Assembly (NCBI RefSeq): GCF_002154375.1
Contig: NZ_MUND01000311.1
Coordinates: forward strand, 1 to 33,466
Source: Streptomyces glaucescens
GTDB taxonomy: Bacteria > Actinomycetota > Actinomycetes > Streptomycetales > Streptomycetaceae
Length of the DNA: 33,466 bases
Reading direction: 5' to 3'
Position 1 is the stretch's first letter. Every line of letters starts with the position of its first letter. Below, piece by piece: positions 1 through 8,141 of this stretch. The translations under genes were made by a program, and so were the position numbers. The notes beneath the pieces were generated by a model. The model ran no database searches. It had not been told where the DNA came from and saw nothing but the letters and a program-made list of their open reading frames with translations.

Positions 1-66
1 GAACAGCCAGTTAGGCAGCCAATTTGACGCGAGCCTCGAAGATCATGGCCCAAAATCGGGCACTAA

Positions 67-90
67 CGGGCAGGCTCACAAACCTGCCCG
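67..90. terminator. Hairpin downstream of the DUF262 gene, possible terminator
   Basis: An 8-bp perfect inverted repeat (CGGGCAGG at 67-74, CCTGCCCG at 83-90) encloses an 8-nt loop about 100 bp past the stop of the DUF262 gene. There is no T-tract on either strand, which is common for Streptomyces terminators. It could end that transcript or one entering from the left; direction cannot be decided. Confidence 0.35.
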
Positions 91-187
91 ATCCGCGGGC
101 TAGCGTAATGGGCCATGACACTCGCGCCAAATCAGCTCCAGCCCAAAGCCGTTCCGCCGACCTAGCAGGGAATTCCTCACGTAGAAC

Positions 188-1678
188 CTACACCGCTAGG
201 GAATCCAGGTCTTCGGCGATCGCACGAAGAAGCGCCGCCTGCACGAGGGGGAAACGCTCGGGGGCCAAAGTAGAGGGCGAGGTCTCCCCCGAAGCGTAGC
301 GCGCAAACGCTTCGCCGATCTTCTTCCTCTTACTGGCGACCGCCCCTGACTTCCCGTGATCGACATCGTGTTGAAGTCCGGTACGGAGGAGGTTTACGTC
401 GACAAAGGATGGAGGGACGTTACCGTCGAGACGGGATCCCGGGCCCTCACGAAGAACAAAGTAGAGTTCTCCGATCAGCTTCGAGTAGGCGTCGAAGTTC
501 TCGATGGGCTCGCGAATCGATGTCATGGCGGCGAAGGTTCTGTTAGTAGGCTTGAACAGGTCGGATCCATTCTTGGCGGAGTACTGTTCGTTCTTCTGTG
601 AAATCAGGGCGCTGATCCTCCGCCCCAGGTTGTCAATTTCTTCTTGGATCGCTGCAGGAGCAGAGTCCTTGAGCGTCAGCACGCTCATCCATGCAGGATC
701 TGCAATTAGCAACTTACGCAGAAGAATCTCATGCCGATCTTTAGCACCGGACTTGACGTTCGCTGATAGCGTGCGCTGATACTCCAGATATGCAGTATCG
801 GTCGCCTTCGTGCCAAGCTCGTTTTGTTTCGCGAGCTGCGCGGTAAAATCCTCAAAGAATGAGTACAGGCGCTCCTCCGTCCCTTCAGACCGCCCACTCG
901 ACACAATAACTGCCGCGAGCGTGATGAACGATTGGATGGTACTCCTGTTACGCAGAGCCGAACTCCTCTTCGGGAAACAACGATCGAGGTAGTCAAGCGT
1001 ATTCAGGAGCCTTTTTGCTACCTGCGAGTCCTCCGAGAAATTACTCTGCGAGTCGGCCAACGCCTTCAGATCGTCGTATCGAAGACCAAGATCGAACCCT
1101 TCAATTTCGAGAGCGAGGGCCTTCAAAGCCATATCGAAGTAAGCTTTTCGCGTGTTGCTACTCGCCACTTTTTCAGCGAAGAACTTGTGGGTAGCCAGCT
1201 TCCGAGCATAGCCGATGAGGTTACTGTTTACCGAGTTGAGCCTCTCGGCGGAAGTGAGGGCCTTCCCGGCCTGGAGCCGCTGGAAAAACTCCTGAATATC
1301 ATCGTCAGTAGCTTCGGTGATCTCGTCGTACTGAATCTCAAAGTCGTCGAAATCGTCAGTGACGGACTCAGGGAGCTCAGAGTAAGTATACCCTCCAAAC
1401 CGCTTGGCAGTTTCATCGGAGAGCCTCAGCTTATCCTCGAAGAACTCCCAGATCGTAGCAAGACGCTGCTGCCCATCTACCACGTCGAACTCATCAGGGT
1501 CGCTCGACGTCTTGGCAAAATAGAACTTCGGAAGCTTCCATCCGTTCAGGATCGAGTCAATAAGAAGCCTCTTCTGTTGAGGCGACCACACCTCATCGCG
1601 CTGCCAGTCGGGGATGTCGTAGCGACCACGACGCTTGAACACCTTGTCGAGCGCCATGCTGCGTGGCTCCATTTTCAT
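188..1678 (-). CDS. DUF262 domain protein (ParB/GmrS-like nuclease fold), orphan
   Basis: The product is about 496 aa. Hallmarks of the DUF262 family sit at the N-terminus: an IPDWQRDEVW segment (residues ~22-31), a helix LLIDSILNGWKLP (~38-50) and the VVDGQQRLATI motif (~66-76), whose DGQQR is the conserved ParB/Srx-like active-site signature. No DUF1524 HNH motif is visible in the C-terminal half, so this is a stand-alone GmrS-like half rather than a GmrSD fusion. In related systems DUF262 proteins act in type IV restriction of modified phage DNA; that role is inference here. I chose ATG 1678 (or ATG 1672) because the homologous sequence starts there and a GGGGAGAG ribosome site lies just upstream. 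The open frame continues back to 2023 but reads as non-protein. The gene is visibly more AT-rich than the rest of the window, suggesting horizontal acquisition. Confidence 0.85.
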   Translation of the reverse strand: MKMEPRSMALDKVFKRRGRYDIPDWQRDEVWSPQQKRLLIDSILNGWKLPKFYFAKTSSDPDEFDVVDGQQRLATIWEFFEDKLRLSDETAKRFGGYTYSELPESVTDDFDDFEIQYDEITEATDDDIQEFFQRLQAGKALTSAERLNSVNSNLIGYARKLATHKFFAEKVASSNTRKAYFDMALKALALEIEGFDLGLRYDDLKALADSQSNFSEDSQVAKRLLNTLDYLDRCFPKRSSALRNRSTIQSFITLAAVIVSSGRSEGTEERLYSFFEDFTAQLAKQNELGTKATDTAYLEYQRTLSANVKSGAKDRHEILLRKLLIADPAWMSVLTLKDSAPAAIQEEIDNLGRRISALISQKNEQYSAKNGSDLFKPTNRTFAAMTSIREPIENFDAYSKLIGELYFVLREGPGSRLDGNVPPSFVDVNLLRTGLQHDVDHGKSGAVASKRKKIGEAFARYASGETSPSTLAPERFPLVQAALLRAIAEDLDSLAV

Positions 1679-1739
1679 TGACTCTCCCCGCACCCGAGAC
1701 TTTTCTCTGGAGCAGCCCTCACGGCTGTTCTGACGGCAA

Positions 1740-1782
1740 ATGGTAGTCATGTGTGGAGGTTGCTGCACCCTCATTTGTGCAG
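1740..1782 (-). promoter_or_regulatory. Candidate DUF262 promoter with a dyad over the -35 position
   Basis: On the minus strand a TACCAT -10-like hexamer (1740-1745) lies 17 nt from position 1763, where a perfect dyad CTGCAC-N8-GTGCAG (1763-1782) begins. The dyad takes the place of a -35 box, which is otherwise poor (GTGCAG). This arrangement would suit a regulator controlling the DUF262 gene about 60 bp downstream. It is inferred from sequence geometry only. Confidence 0.3.
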
Positions 1783-2085
1783 ATTCACGCACAGGCTGGG
1801 CAGCCCTGCTGAGTGGTGGCCCACCGTCTAGGCAACCACCTGGCCGACGGCTGTCGCCGGACGCCACGCACCTACCTACGGACCGTCGCGGCAGGCGGAG
1901 ACCTACCAGGCGCACGTCCTCCAGACGAACATGCCGTGCACTACATCCGGCAGTCAGACAACCAAGAAGGAGCGCCCTCCCGGGCCGTCCTCGGGCCGTG
2001 GAAGGGCGCTCAACGATGACCAACGTCGACAGCTACCGACAGCTCAGCAGCAGGTCAGGCCGTTGATCGATAAGGCGGTCGCAGG

Positions 2086-2101
2086 TCACGGCCGCCCGTG
2101 A
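2086..2101 (-). terminator. Small hairpin just after dapD
   Basis: TCACGG-CCGC-CCGTGA forms a 6-bp stem with a 4-nt loop immediately past the dapD stop codon. It is short and lacks a T-tract. Its position fits a dapD terminator, but the evidence is weak. Confidence 0.35.
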
Positions 2102-3103
2102 TCAGTTGTGGCTGTGCAGAATCTCGTTCAGGCCGCCCCACTCCGCGTTGTTCGGGCGGGCCTCCACCGTGCCGGTGACCGAGTTGCGGCGGAAGAGGAT
2201 GTTGGAGGCGCCGGAGAGTTCGCGGGCCTTGACGATCTGGCCGTCGGGGAGGGTGACGCGGGTGCCGGCGGTGAGGTAGAGGCCCGCCTCGACCACGCAG
2301 TCGTCGCCGAGGGCGATGCCGATGCCGGCCTCGGCGCCGACGAGGGAGCGCTCGCCGATGGCCACGCGCTCCTTGCCGCCGCCGGACAGGGTGCCCATGG
2401 TGGACGCGCCGCCGCCGATGTCCGAGCCGTCGCCGACGACGACGCCCTGGGAGATGCGGCCCTCGACCATGGAGGTGCCGAGGGTGCCGGCGTTGAAGTT
2501 GACGAAGCCCTCGTGCATGACGGTGGTGCCCGCGGCGAGGTGGGCGCCGAGACGGACGCGGTCGGCGTCGGCGATGCGGACGCCCGCGGGGGCGACGTAG
2601 TCCGTCATGCGCGGGAACTTGTCCACGCCGAACACGCTGAGGTGCAGGCCGCGGGCGCGGGCGGCGAGGCGGACCGTCTCCAGGGTGTCGACGGCGACCG
2701 GGCCGAGCGAGGTCCAGGCGACGTTGGCGAGCAGGCCGAAGATGCCGTCGAGGTTCGGCTCGTTCGGCTTGACCAGGCGGTGCGAGAGCAGGTGCAGCCG
2801 CAGGTAGGCGTCGTGGGTGTCGAGCGGCTTGTCGTCCAGGGAGGAGATGACCGTACGGACCGCGACGATCTCCACACCGCGGACGTCGTCCTTGCCGAGG
2901 GCGGCGACGCCGTGCTCGCCGAGCAGTTCGGCGGTGCGGTCGGCGTCCAGGCGCTCGGTGCCGGCCGGGCCGAGGCCCTCGGCGGTCGCATCGGTCAGCT
3001 CGGGCGCGGGGAACCAGGTGTCGAGAACGGTGCCGTCGGCGGCGATCGTGGCGAGGCCGGCGGCCACGGCGCCGGTGGTGCGGGGAGCAGTCGTGTCGGT
3101 CAT
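2102..3103 (-). CDS. dapD: 2,3,4,5-tetrahydropyridine-2,6-dicarboxylate N-succinyltransferase
   Basis: The 333-aa product is the actinobacterial type of DapD, which transfers succinyl from succinyl-CoA to tetrahydrodipicolinate in the diaminopimelate/lysine pathway that also feeds peptidoglycan. The N-terminal third is the alpha/beta domain. From about residue 170 the protein shows the hexapeptide-repeat left-handed beta-helix ([50 protein letters not shown]), followed by the active-site region and a C-terminal tail ending [16 protein letters not shown]. It is a single gene with no operon partner. The ATG at 3103 is preceded by TAGGTT only 6 nt upstream and no Shine-Dalgarno, so translation is probably leaderless. 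Confidence 0.95.
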   Translation of the reverse strand: MTDTTAPRTTGAVAAGLATIAADGTVLDTWFPAPELTDATAEGLGPAGTERLDADRTAELLGEHGVAALGKDDVRGVEIVAVRTVISSLDDKPLDTHDAYLRLHLLSHRLVKPNEPNLDGIFGLLANVAWTSLGPVAVDTLETVRLAARARGLHLSVFGVDKFPRMTDYVAPAGVRIADADRVRLGAHLAAGTTVMHEGFVNFNAGTLGTSMVEGRISQGVVVGDGSDIGGGASTMGTLSGGGKERVAIGERSLVGAEAGIGIALGDDCVVEAGLYLTAGTRVTLPDGQIVKARELSGASNILFRRNSVTGTVEARPNNAEWGGLNEILHSHN

Positions 3104-3109
3104 GAGGGA

Positions 3110-3115
3110 AACCTA
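3110..3115 (-). promoter_or_regulatory. -10 box of dapD (leaderless promoter)
   Basis: TAGGTT on the minus strand (AACCTA on plus) ends 6 nt before the dapD ATG, so the transcript would start at or next to the start codon. No ribosome-binding site is visible and no convincing -35 was found. Confidence 0.5.
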
Positions 3116-3204
3116 ACGTGGGCCCGCCCACCCGGGCGAACCGGCCCGGCCTCCGTCTCACGTGCCGGGAGAGGACCGCGGGACGGTCTCGGCGCCGCTC
3201 GTCG

Positions 3205-3579
3205 TCATCGTCCACGACCCGGGTCGTGAGGCGGGCGCCGGTGATGATCACCTCGCCCCTCCAGGTAGCGGCAACCGCTGTAGAGGCGGGTCACGGGTCG
3301 AGGAGCGTCTCCTGCGCAGGCCCGAGCGGGGGCCGGGCCCTCCTGGTACAGGTACAGCGCGATCGCGTCCCGGCCCGCCGTGCCCGGGGCGTCCGCCGCC
3401 CGCACGCCTGGGATCGTGGCGAGGGCGCGGTACTCGTGCTCCGTACGGGTCTCGGACGCGTCCGTGGCGTGGAAGAAGGCGCGGACCCTCGCCCTGACCT
3501 GCCGCGGGTCGTCGGGGAGGCTCTGGGGGAAGGCGTACTGCTCGCGGGGCGAGTGGTCGTCGCCCGCCCCGCATGGCAC
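3205..3579 (-). pseudogene. Remnant of a CU044_5270-family gene, frameshifted
   Basis: One minus-strand frame reads SPREQYAFPQSLPDDP near its start, then EYRALATIPGVR and AGRDAIALYLYQEG. These resemble the C-terminal domain of CU044_5270-family actinobacterial proteins (often next to sigma-factor genes), where a 'RALATIPGVR ... AGR.G.AL' stretch is followed by a 'LLDP' turn and a final strand. Here the ETLLDP piece lies in a different frame and the frame returns at TRLYSGCRYLEGRG, so at least two frameshifts separate the pieces. The segment before RALATIPGVR also looks shortened. No intact N-terminal part, start codon or ribosome site is seen. The family assignment is from memory and moderately sure; a broken gene of some kind is likelier than a real short ORF. 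Confidence 0.55.
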
Positions 3580-3656
3580 CCGGCTGTTGCCCGAAGGCTC
3601 CGGCGAGCGTCAGGTATCCCATGCGGATGAGCCCAGCCGCGGCCCGCACACAGCGC

Positions 3657-3691
3657 AGTGGCCCCCCGGTGCGAACCACCGGGGGGCCACT
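3657..3691 (-). terminator. Strong terminator at the end of the suf operon
   Basis: A 15-bp perfect stem (AGTGGCCCCCCGGTG at 3657-3671, complement at 3677-3691) with a 5-nt loop CGAAC lies about 20 bp after the stop of the last suf gene. No T-run follows, as usual in Streptomyces. It also separates the operon from the pseudogene. Confidence 0.85.
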
Positions 3692-3711
3692 TCACGCATG
3701 TGCCGACAGGG

Positions 3712-4044
3712 TCAGACGTTGAACCCCAGCGCCCGCAGCTGCTCGCGGCCGTCGTCGGTGATCTTGTCGGGGCCCCACGGCGGCATCCAGACCCAGTTGA
3801 TGCGCAGCTCGTTGACCAGGCCGTCCGTGGCGGACTTGGCCTGGTCCTCGATGACGTCCGTCAGCGGGCAGGCCGCGGAGGTCAGGGTCATGTCGATCGT
3901 CGCGATGTTCGCGTCGTCGATGTGGATGCCGTAGATCAGGCCCAGGTTGACGACGTCGATGCCCAGCTCGGGGTCGACGACGTCGTACAACGCCTCGCGG
4001 ATCTCCTCCTCCGAGGCCGGCTTCATCTCAACGGTCTCGCTCAT
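3712..4044 (-). CDS. sufT: Metal-sulfur cluster assembly factor (SufT, MIP18/DUF59 family)
   Basis: The 110-aa product is a MIP18/PaaD-like protein implicated in Fe-S cluster maturation and transfer. The family core is clear: EEEIREALYDVVDPELGIDVVNLGLIYG (residues ~12-39) contains the DPE/LGIDVVNLGL signature, and the reactive Cys sits in LTSAACPL (~54-61). The tail is V.MPPWGPDKITDDGREQLRALGF. It is the last gene of the suf operon: its ATG overlaps the sufU stop by 4 bp (ATGA), implying translational coupling, and a strong hairpin follows. Confidence 0.92.
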   Translation of the reverse strand: MSETVEMKPASEEEIREALYDVVDPELGIDVVNLGLIYGIHIDDANIATIDMTLTSAACPLTDVIEDQAKSATDGLVNELRINWVWMPPWGPDKITDDGREQLRALGFNV

Positions 4045-4505
4045 GCCGTCTTCCTTTCGGCGTCGGCGCCCAGCGCCTGGGCCGTCGCGTCCTTCCACGC
4101 CATCCAGCTGAGGAGGGCGCACTTGACCCGGGCCGGGTACTTGGAGACGCCGGCGAACGCGACCGCGTCCTCCAGCACCTCCTCCATGGCGTCGTCGGGT
4201 TCGATCTTCCCCTTGGACTGCATCAGCTCCAGGAAGGTCTCCTGGATCTTCTGCGCCTCGGCGACGTCCTTGCCGACCAGCAGGTCGTTCAGCACCGACG
4301 CGCTGGCCTGGCTGATGGAGCAGCCCTGGCCCTCGTACGAGACATCGCTGATGGTCGTGCCGTCGTACTTCACGCGCAGTGTGATCTCGTCGCCGCACGT
4401 GGGGTTCACGTGGTGCACCTCGGCGTCGCCATCCCGCAAGCCCCGCCCGTGCGGGTTCTTGTAGTGGTCCAGGATGACGTCCTGGTACATGGAGTCCAGC
4501 TTCAC
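4041..4505 (-). CDS. sufU: SUF system sulfur-transfer protein SufU
   Basis: The 154-aa SufU accepts persulfide sulfur from SufS and passes it to the SufBCD scaffold. The zinc/sulfur ligands of the family are present: NPTCGDEI (Cys ~37, with the neighbouring Asp), EGQGCSIS (Cys ~62) and ARVKCALLSW (Cys near the C-terminus). The extra segment between the second and third Cys that distinguishes SufU from IscU is present. It starts 16 bp after the sufS stop and overlaps sufT by 4 bp. Gram-positive-type SUF systems use SufU in place of SufE. Confidence 0.95.
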   Translation of the reverse strand: MKLDSMYQDVILDHYKNPHGRGLRDGDAEVHHVNPTCGDEITLRVKYDGTTISDVSYEGQGCSISQASASVLNDLLVGKDVAEAQKIQETFLELMQSKGKIEPDDAMEEVLEDAVAFAGVSKYPARVKCALLSWMAWKDATAQALGADAERKTA

Positions 4506-4521
4506 CTTGTCAGCACGCCCC

Positions 4522-5774
4522 TCAGCCGAAGAAGTTCCGTACGTGCTCCAGGCCGTCCACCAGAGCGTCTATCTCGGCCGGCGTGGAGTACAGATAGAAC
4601 GACGCTCGCGTGGTCGCAGGAATTCCGTAGCGCAGGCAGACCGGGCGGGCGCAGTGGTGACCGACGCGGACGGCGATGCCCAGCTCGTCGAGGACCTGGC
4701 CCACGTCGTGCGGGTGGATGTCGCCGAGCGTGAAGGAGATCGCGGCGCCGCGGTCCTCGGCCGTGGTGGGGCCGATGATCCGCAGGTCGGGGACCTCGCC
4801 GAGACGCTTCACCGCGTACTCGGTGAGGGCGTGCTCGTGGGCGAGGATCTTGTCCATGCCGATCGAGTTGAGGTAGTCGATCGCCGCGCCGAGGCCGACC
4901 GCCTGGGCGATCGGCGGGGTGCCCGCCTCGAACTTGTGGGGGGCCGGCGCGTACGTCGACGAGTGCATCGACACGGTCTCGATCATCTCGCCGCCGCCGA
5001 GGAACGGAGGCAGGTCCTCCAGCAGTTCCTGGCGGCCCCACAGGACGCCGATGCCGGTCGGGCCGCACATCTTGTGGCCGGTGAAGGCCACGAAGTCGGC
5101 CTGGAGGGCCTGGACGTCCAGCGGCATGTGCGGGGCGGCCTGGGAGGCGTCGACGCAGACCAGCGCGCCGACCTCCTGGGCGCGGCGCACGATCGCCTCG
5201 ACCGGGTTGAACGTGCCCAGGATGTTCGACACCAGCACGAAGGAGACGATCTTCGTCTTCTCCGTGATGACCTCGTCGATGTTGGACAGGTCAAGGCGGC
5301 CGTCGTCGGTGAGGCCGAACCACTTCAGCTTCGCACCCGTGCGCTGCGCGAGCAGCTGCCACGGCACGATGTTGGAGTGGTGCTCCATCTCCGTGATGAC
5401 GATCTCGGTGTCCGCGTCCACCCGGTAGGGCTCGTCGGCCCAGCCGAGCATGTTGGCCACCAGGTTCAGCGACTCGGAGGCGTTCTTGGTGAAGATCACC
5501 TCGTCGCGGCTGGGCGCGTTGATGAACTCCGCGACCTTGTCCCGCGCGCCCTCGTACAGCGCCGTGGCCTCCTCGGCCAGCACATGCACGCCGCGGTGCA
5601 CGTTGGCGTTGTGCTGTTCGTAGTACTCACCGAGCACGTCGAGGACCTGGCGCGGAGTCTGCGAGGTCGCCGCGTTGTCCAGGTACACGAGCTTCTTGTC
5701 GCCGTGCAGCACCCGGTCGAGGATCGGGAAGTCCTTGCGGATCGCCTCGGTGTCGAGGAGGCCCGGCAGCTGTG

Positions 5775-5778
<4 letters not shown>
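4522..5778 (-). CDS. sufS: Cysteine desulfurase SufS
   Basis: The 418-aa PLP enzyme removes sulfur from cysteine as a persulfide for Fe-S cluster assembly. Family features seen: YLDNAATSQTPRQVLD near the N-terminus, TEMEHHSN with the cofactor-stacking His, the PLP-binding Lys in FTGHKMCGPTGIGVLWG, and the catalytic Cys376 in RVGHHCARPVC within the short lobe typical of group II (SufS/CsdA) desulfurases. It overlaps sufC by 4 bp (5775-5778) and is followed by its acceptor sufU. Confidence 0.97.
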
Positions 5779-6539
<761 letters not shown>

Positions 6540-6546
6540 GGGTGCC

Positions 6547-6864
6547 TCAGGACTCCTGGGTGAGGGAGACGAGCACGTCGTCCCCTTCGATCTTTACGGG
6601 GTATACGGGGACGGGGCGCGTCGCGGGGAGACCGGACGGCTTGCCGGTGCGGAGGTCGAACGCGGAGCCGTGCAGCCAGCACTCGATCTGGCAGTCCTCC
6701 ACCTCGCCCTCGGAGAGCGAGACGTTCGCGTGGGAGCAGATGTCGTGGATGGCGAACACCTCCCCCTCGGTACGGACGACCGAGACCGGCGTGCCGTCGA
6801 GTTCCACCCGCTTCGGGGTGTCCTCCTCCAGCTCGCTCAGCCCACAGGCGCGGACGAACGTCAT
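6547..6864 (-). CDS. Rieske [2Fe-2S] ferredoxin in the suf operon
   Basis: The 105-aa protein resembles small Rieske ferredoxin subunits of non-haem iron oxygenases. Both cluster motifs are intact: C43-x-H45 (CSHANVSLSEG) and C62-x2-H65 (CWLHGSAFD), giving the 2-Cys/2-His ligand set. Its ATG overlaps the sufD stop by 4 bp and it ends 7 bp before sufC, so it is co-translated with the assembly machinery. No oxygenase partner is encoded nearby. I infer an electron-donor role in cluster assembly or repair, or use as a client protein; such a gene in actinobacterial suf operons is common. Confidence 0.93.
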   Translation of the reverse strand: MTFVRACGLSELEEDTPKRVELDGTPVSVVRTEGEVFAIHDICSHANVSLSEGEVEDCQIECWLHGSAFDLRTGKPSGLPATRPVPVYPVKIEGDDVLVSLTQES

Positions 6865-8081
6865 GCGACCGACGCCTCCAGCTCCTCTTCGATCTTGGTG
6901 AGCAGACGCTCCTCGATGTCCGCGACGCCGATCTGCTGGACCAGCTCGGCGAAGAAGCCGCGGACGACGAGGCGGCGCGCCTCGTGCTCCGGGATACCGC
7001 GGGCCATCAGGTAGAACAGCTGCTCGTCGTCGAAGCGGCCGGTCGCGGAGGCGTGGCCGGCGCCGACGATCTCGCCGGTCTCGATCTCCAGGTTCGGCAC
7101 CGAGTCGACCCGCGCGCCGTCCGTGAGGACGAGGTTGCGGTTCATCTCGTAGGTGTCGGTGCCCTCGGCCTTGGCCTCGATCAGCACGTCGCCGATCCAC
7201 ACGGCGTGCGCGGCCTCGCCCTGGAGCGCGCCCTTGTAGACGACGTTCGACTTGCAGTGCGGCACGTTGTGGGTGACCAGCAGGCGGTGCTCCTGGTGCT
7301 GGCCGGCGTCGGTGAAGTACAGGCCGAACAGCTCGGCCTCGCCGCCGGGGCCCGCGTAGGTGATGCGCGGGTGCAGGCGGACGACGTCGCCGCCGAAGGT
7401 GACGACGACCGACTTGAAGGAGGCGTCGCGGCCGATCAGCGTGTTGTGCTGGCCCACGTGCACGGCCTTGTCGTCCCAGTCCTGGACGGAGACGACGGTC
7501 AGCTTGGCACCGTCACCGAGGACGTAGTCGACATTGGCCGCGAGCACCGCGTCACCGGTGTGGTCGATGACGACGACGGCCTCCGCGAAGGCGCCCAGCT
7601 CGATCACCTGGTGGCCGAAGGCGACCCCGCCCTGGCCGTGCACGGCGATCCGGATCGGCTCGGTGAGGACGGTCTCCTTGGGGACGGTCACGACCGACGC
7701 CTTCTCGAAGGCCGAGTACGCCTGCGCGGCGATCCGGTCCACGGGGGTGCCCGCCCTGCCGATCCGGGCGTCGTCCCGGCCGACGGTCTCGACGACGACG
7801 CCCTCGGGGGCGTCGACGGTGACCTTCACGCCGTCGCCGGTGGCGACCGCGGTGCCGTCGTGCAGCCCGCGCAGGCGCTCCAGCGGGGTGAACCGCCACT
7901 CCTCCTCACGGCCGTGCGGGACGGGGAAGTCCGCCACGTCGAAGGACGGGGGCGCGCTCATGCGCGAGACGACGGTGGACTCGGCGGCCACCGCGATCGA
8001 GCCGGCGGTGGTGGAGCCCACCGGTAGGGGTCCCCCCGCCCGAACGGAGTTGAGGACGGGGGAGTTCTGAGCCTCAGCCAT
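6861..8081 (-). CDS. sufD: Fe-S cluster assembly protein SufD
   Basis: The 406-aa product pairs with SufB in the SufBCD scaffold. Family features: PHGREEEWRFTPLERLRGL near the N-terminus, a long beta-helix core (VTFGGDVVRLHPRITYAGPGGEAELFGLYF), and the C-terminal SufBD helices GHASATGRFDDEQLFYLMARGIPEHEARRLVVRGFFAELV. It starts at ATG 8081, 60 bp after sufB, without a strong ribosome site; an internal ATG (MSAPPSFDVADF) is an alternative start. Residues ~7-20 (SPVLNSVRAGGPLP) come from a C/G-rich hairpin repeat that looks inserted. Confidence 0.96.
   Translation of the reverse strand: MAEAQNSPVLNSVRAGGPLPVGSTTAGSIAVAAESTVVSRMSAPPSFDVADFPVPHGREEEWRFTPLERLRGLHDGTAVATGDGVKVTVDAPEGVVVETVGRDDARIGRAGTPVDRIAAQAYSAFEKASVVTVPKETVLTEPIRIAVHGQGGVAFGHQVIELGAFAEAVVVIDHTGDAVLAANVDYVLGDGAKLTVVSVQDWDDKAVHVGQHNTLIGRDASFKSVVVTFGGDVVRLHPRITYAGPGGEAELFGLYFTDAGQHQEHRLLVTHNVPHCKSNVVYKGALQGEAAHAVWIGDVLIEAKAEGTDTYEMNRNLVLTDGARVDSVPNLEIETGEIVGAGHASATGRFDDEQLFYLMARGIPEHEARRLVVRGFFAELVQQIGVADIEERLLTKIEEELEASVA
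8032..8062. repeat. C/G-rich hairpin element inside the 5' end of sufD
   Basis: A hairpin with arms CCCCCGCCC (8033-8041) and GGACGGGGG (8054-8062), 8 of 9 paired, is embedded in the sufD start region. It encodes the SPVLNSVRAGGP stretch in frame. It resembles, from memory, the short C5/G5 palindromic elements scattered through Streptomyces intergenic DNA. Confidence 0.4.
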
Positions 8082-8141
8082 GGCTGTCGTAATGCTCGCT
8101 TTCCGTTGCGTAAGGGGCCTGATGGGATCGCGGGCCGGTGG

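Larger units (their letters stand above)
1679..2101. other. Intergenic stretch between the DUF262 gene and dapD
   Basis: About 420 bp without a convincing gene. Several frames stay open, but their translations are low-complexity Arg/Pro/Ser shadows. One + strand frame ending at the TGA at 2099-2101 finishes in a more protein-like tail (DDQRRQLPTAQQQVRPLIDKA). It has no recognisable start or family and may be the scar of a lost gene. The right part lies downstream of dapD; the left part should hold the DUF262 promoter. Confidence 0.5.

Noticed and set aside
41-61. GCCC-AAAATC-GGGC mini-hairpin near the left edge
   Set aside because: A four-base stem is too weak to call.
11-187. Same-frame continuation of the DUF262 gene for ~58 codons after its TAG stop, ending at a TAA (11-13)
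   Set aside because: Considered as stop-codon readthrough or a point nonsense mutation. The chance of such an open stretch at this GC content is not small and the extension shows no motif.
1740-2066. 108-codon plus-strand frame with several ATG starts
   Set aside because: No ribosome site, Arg/Ser/Pro-rich composition and no similarity to any family I know.
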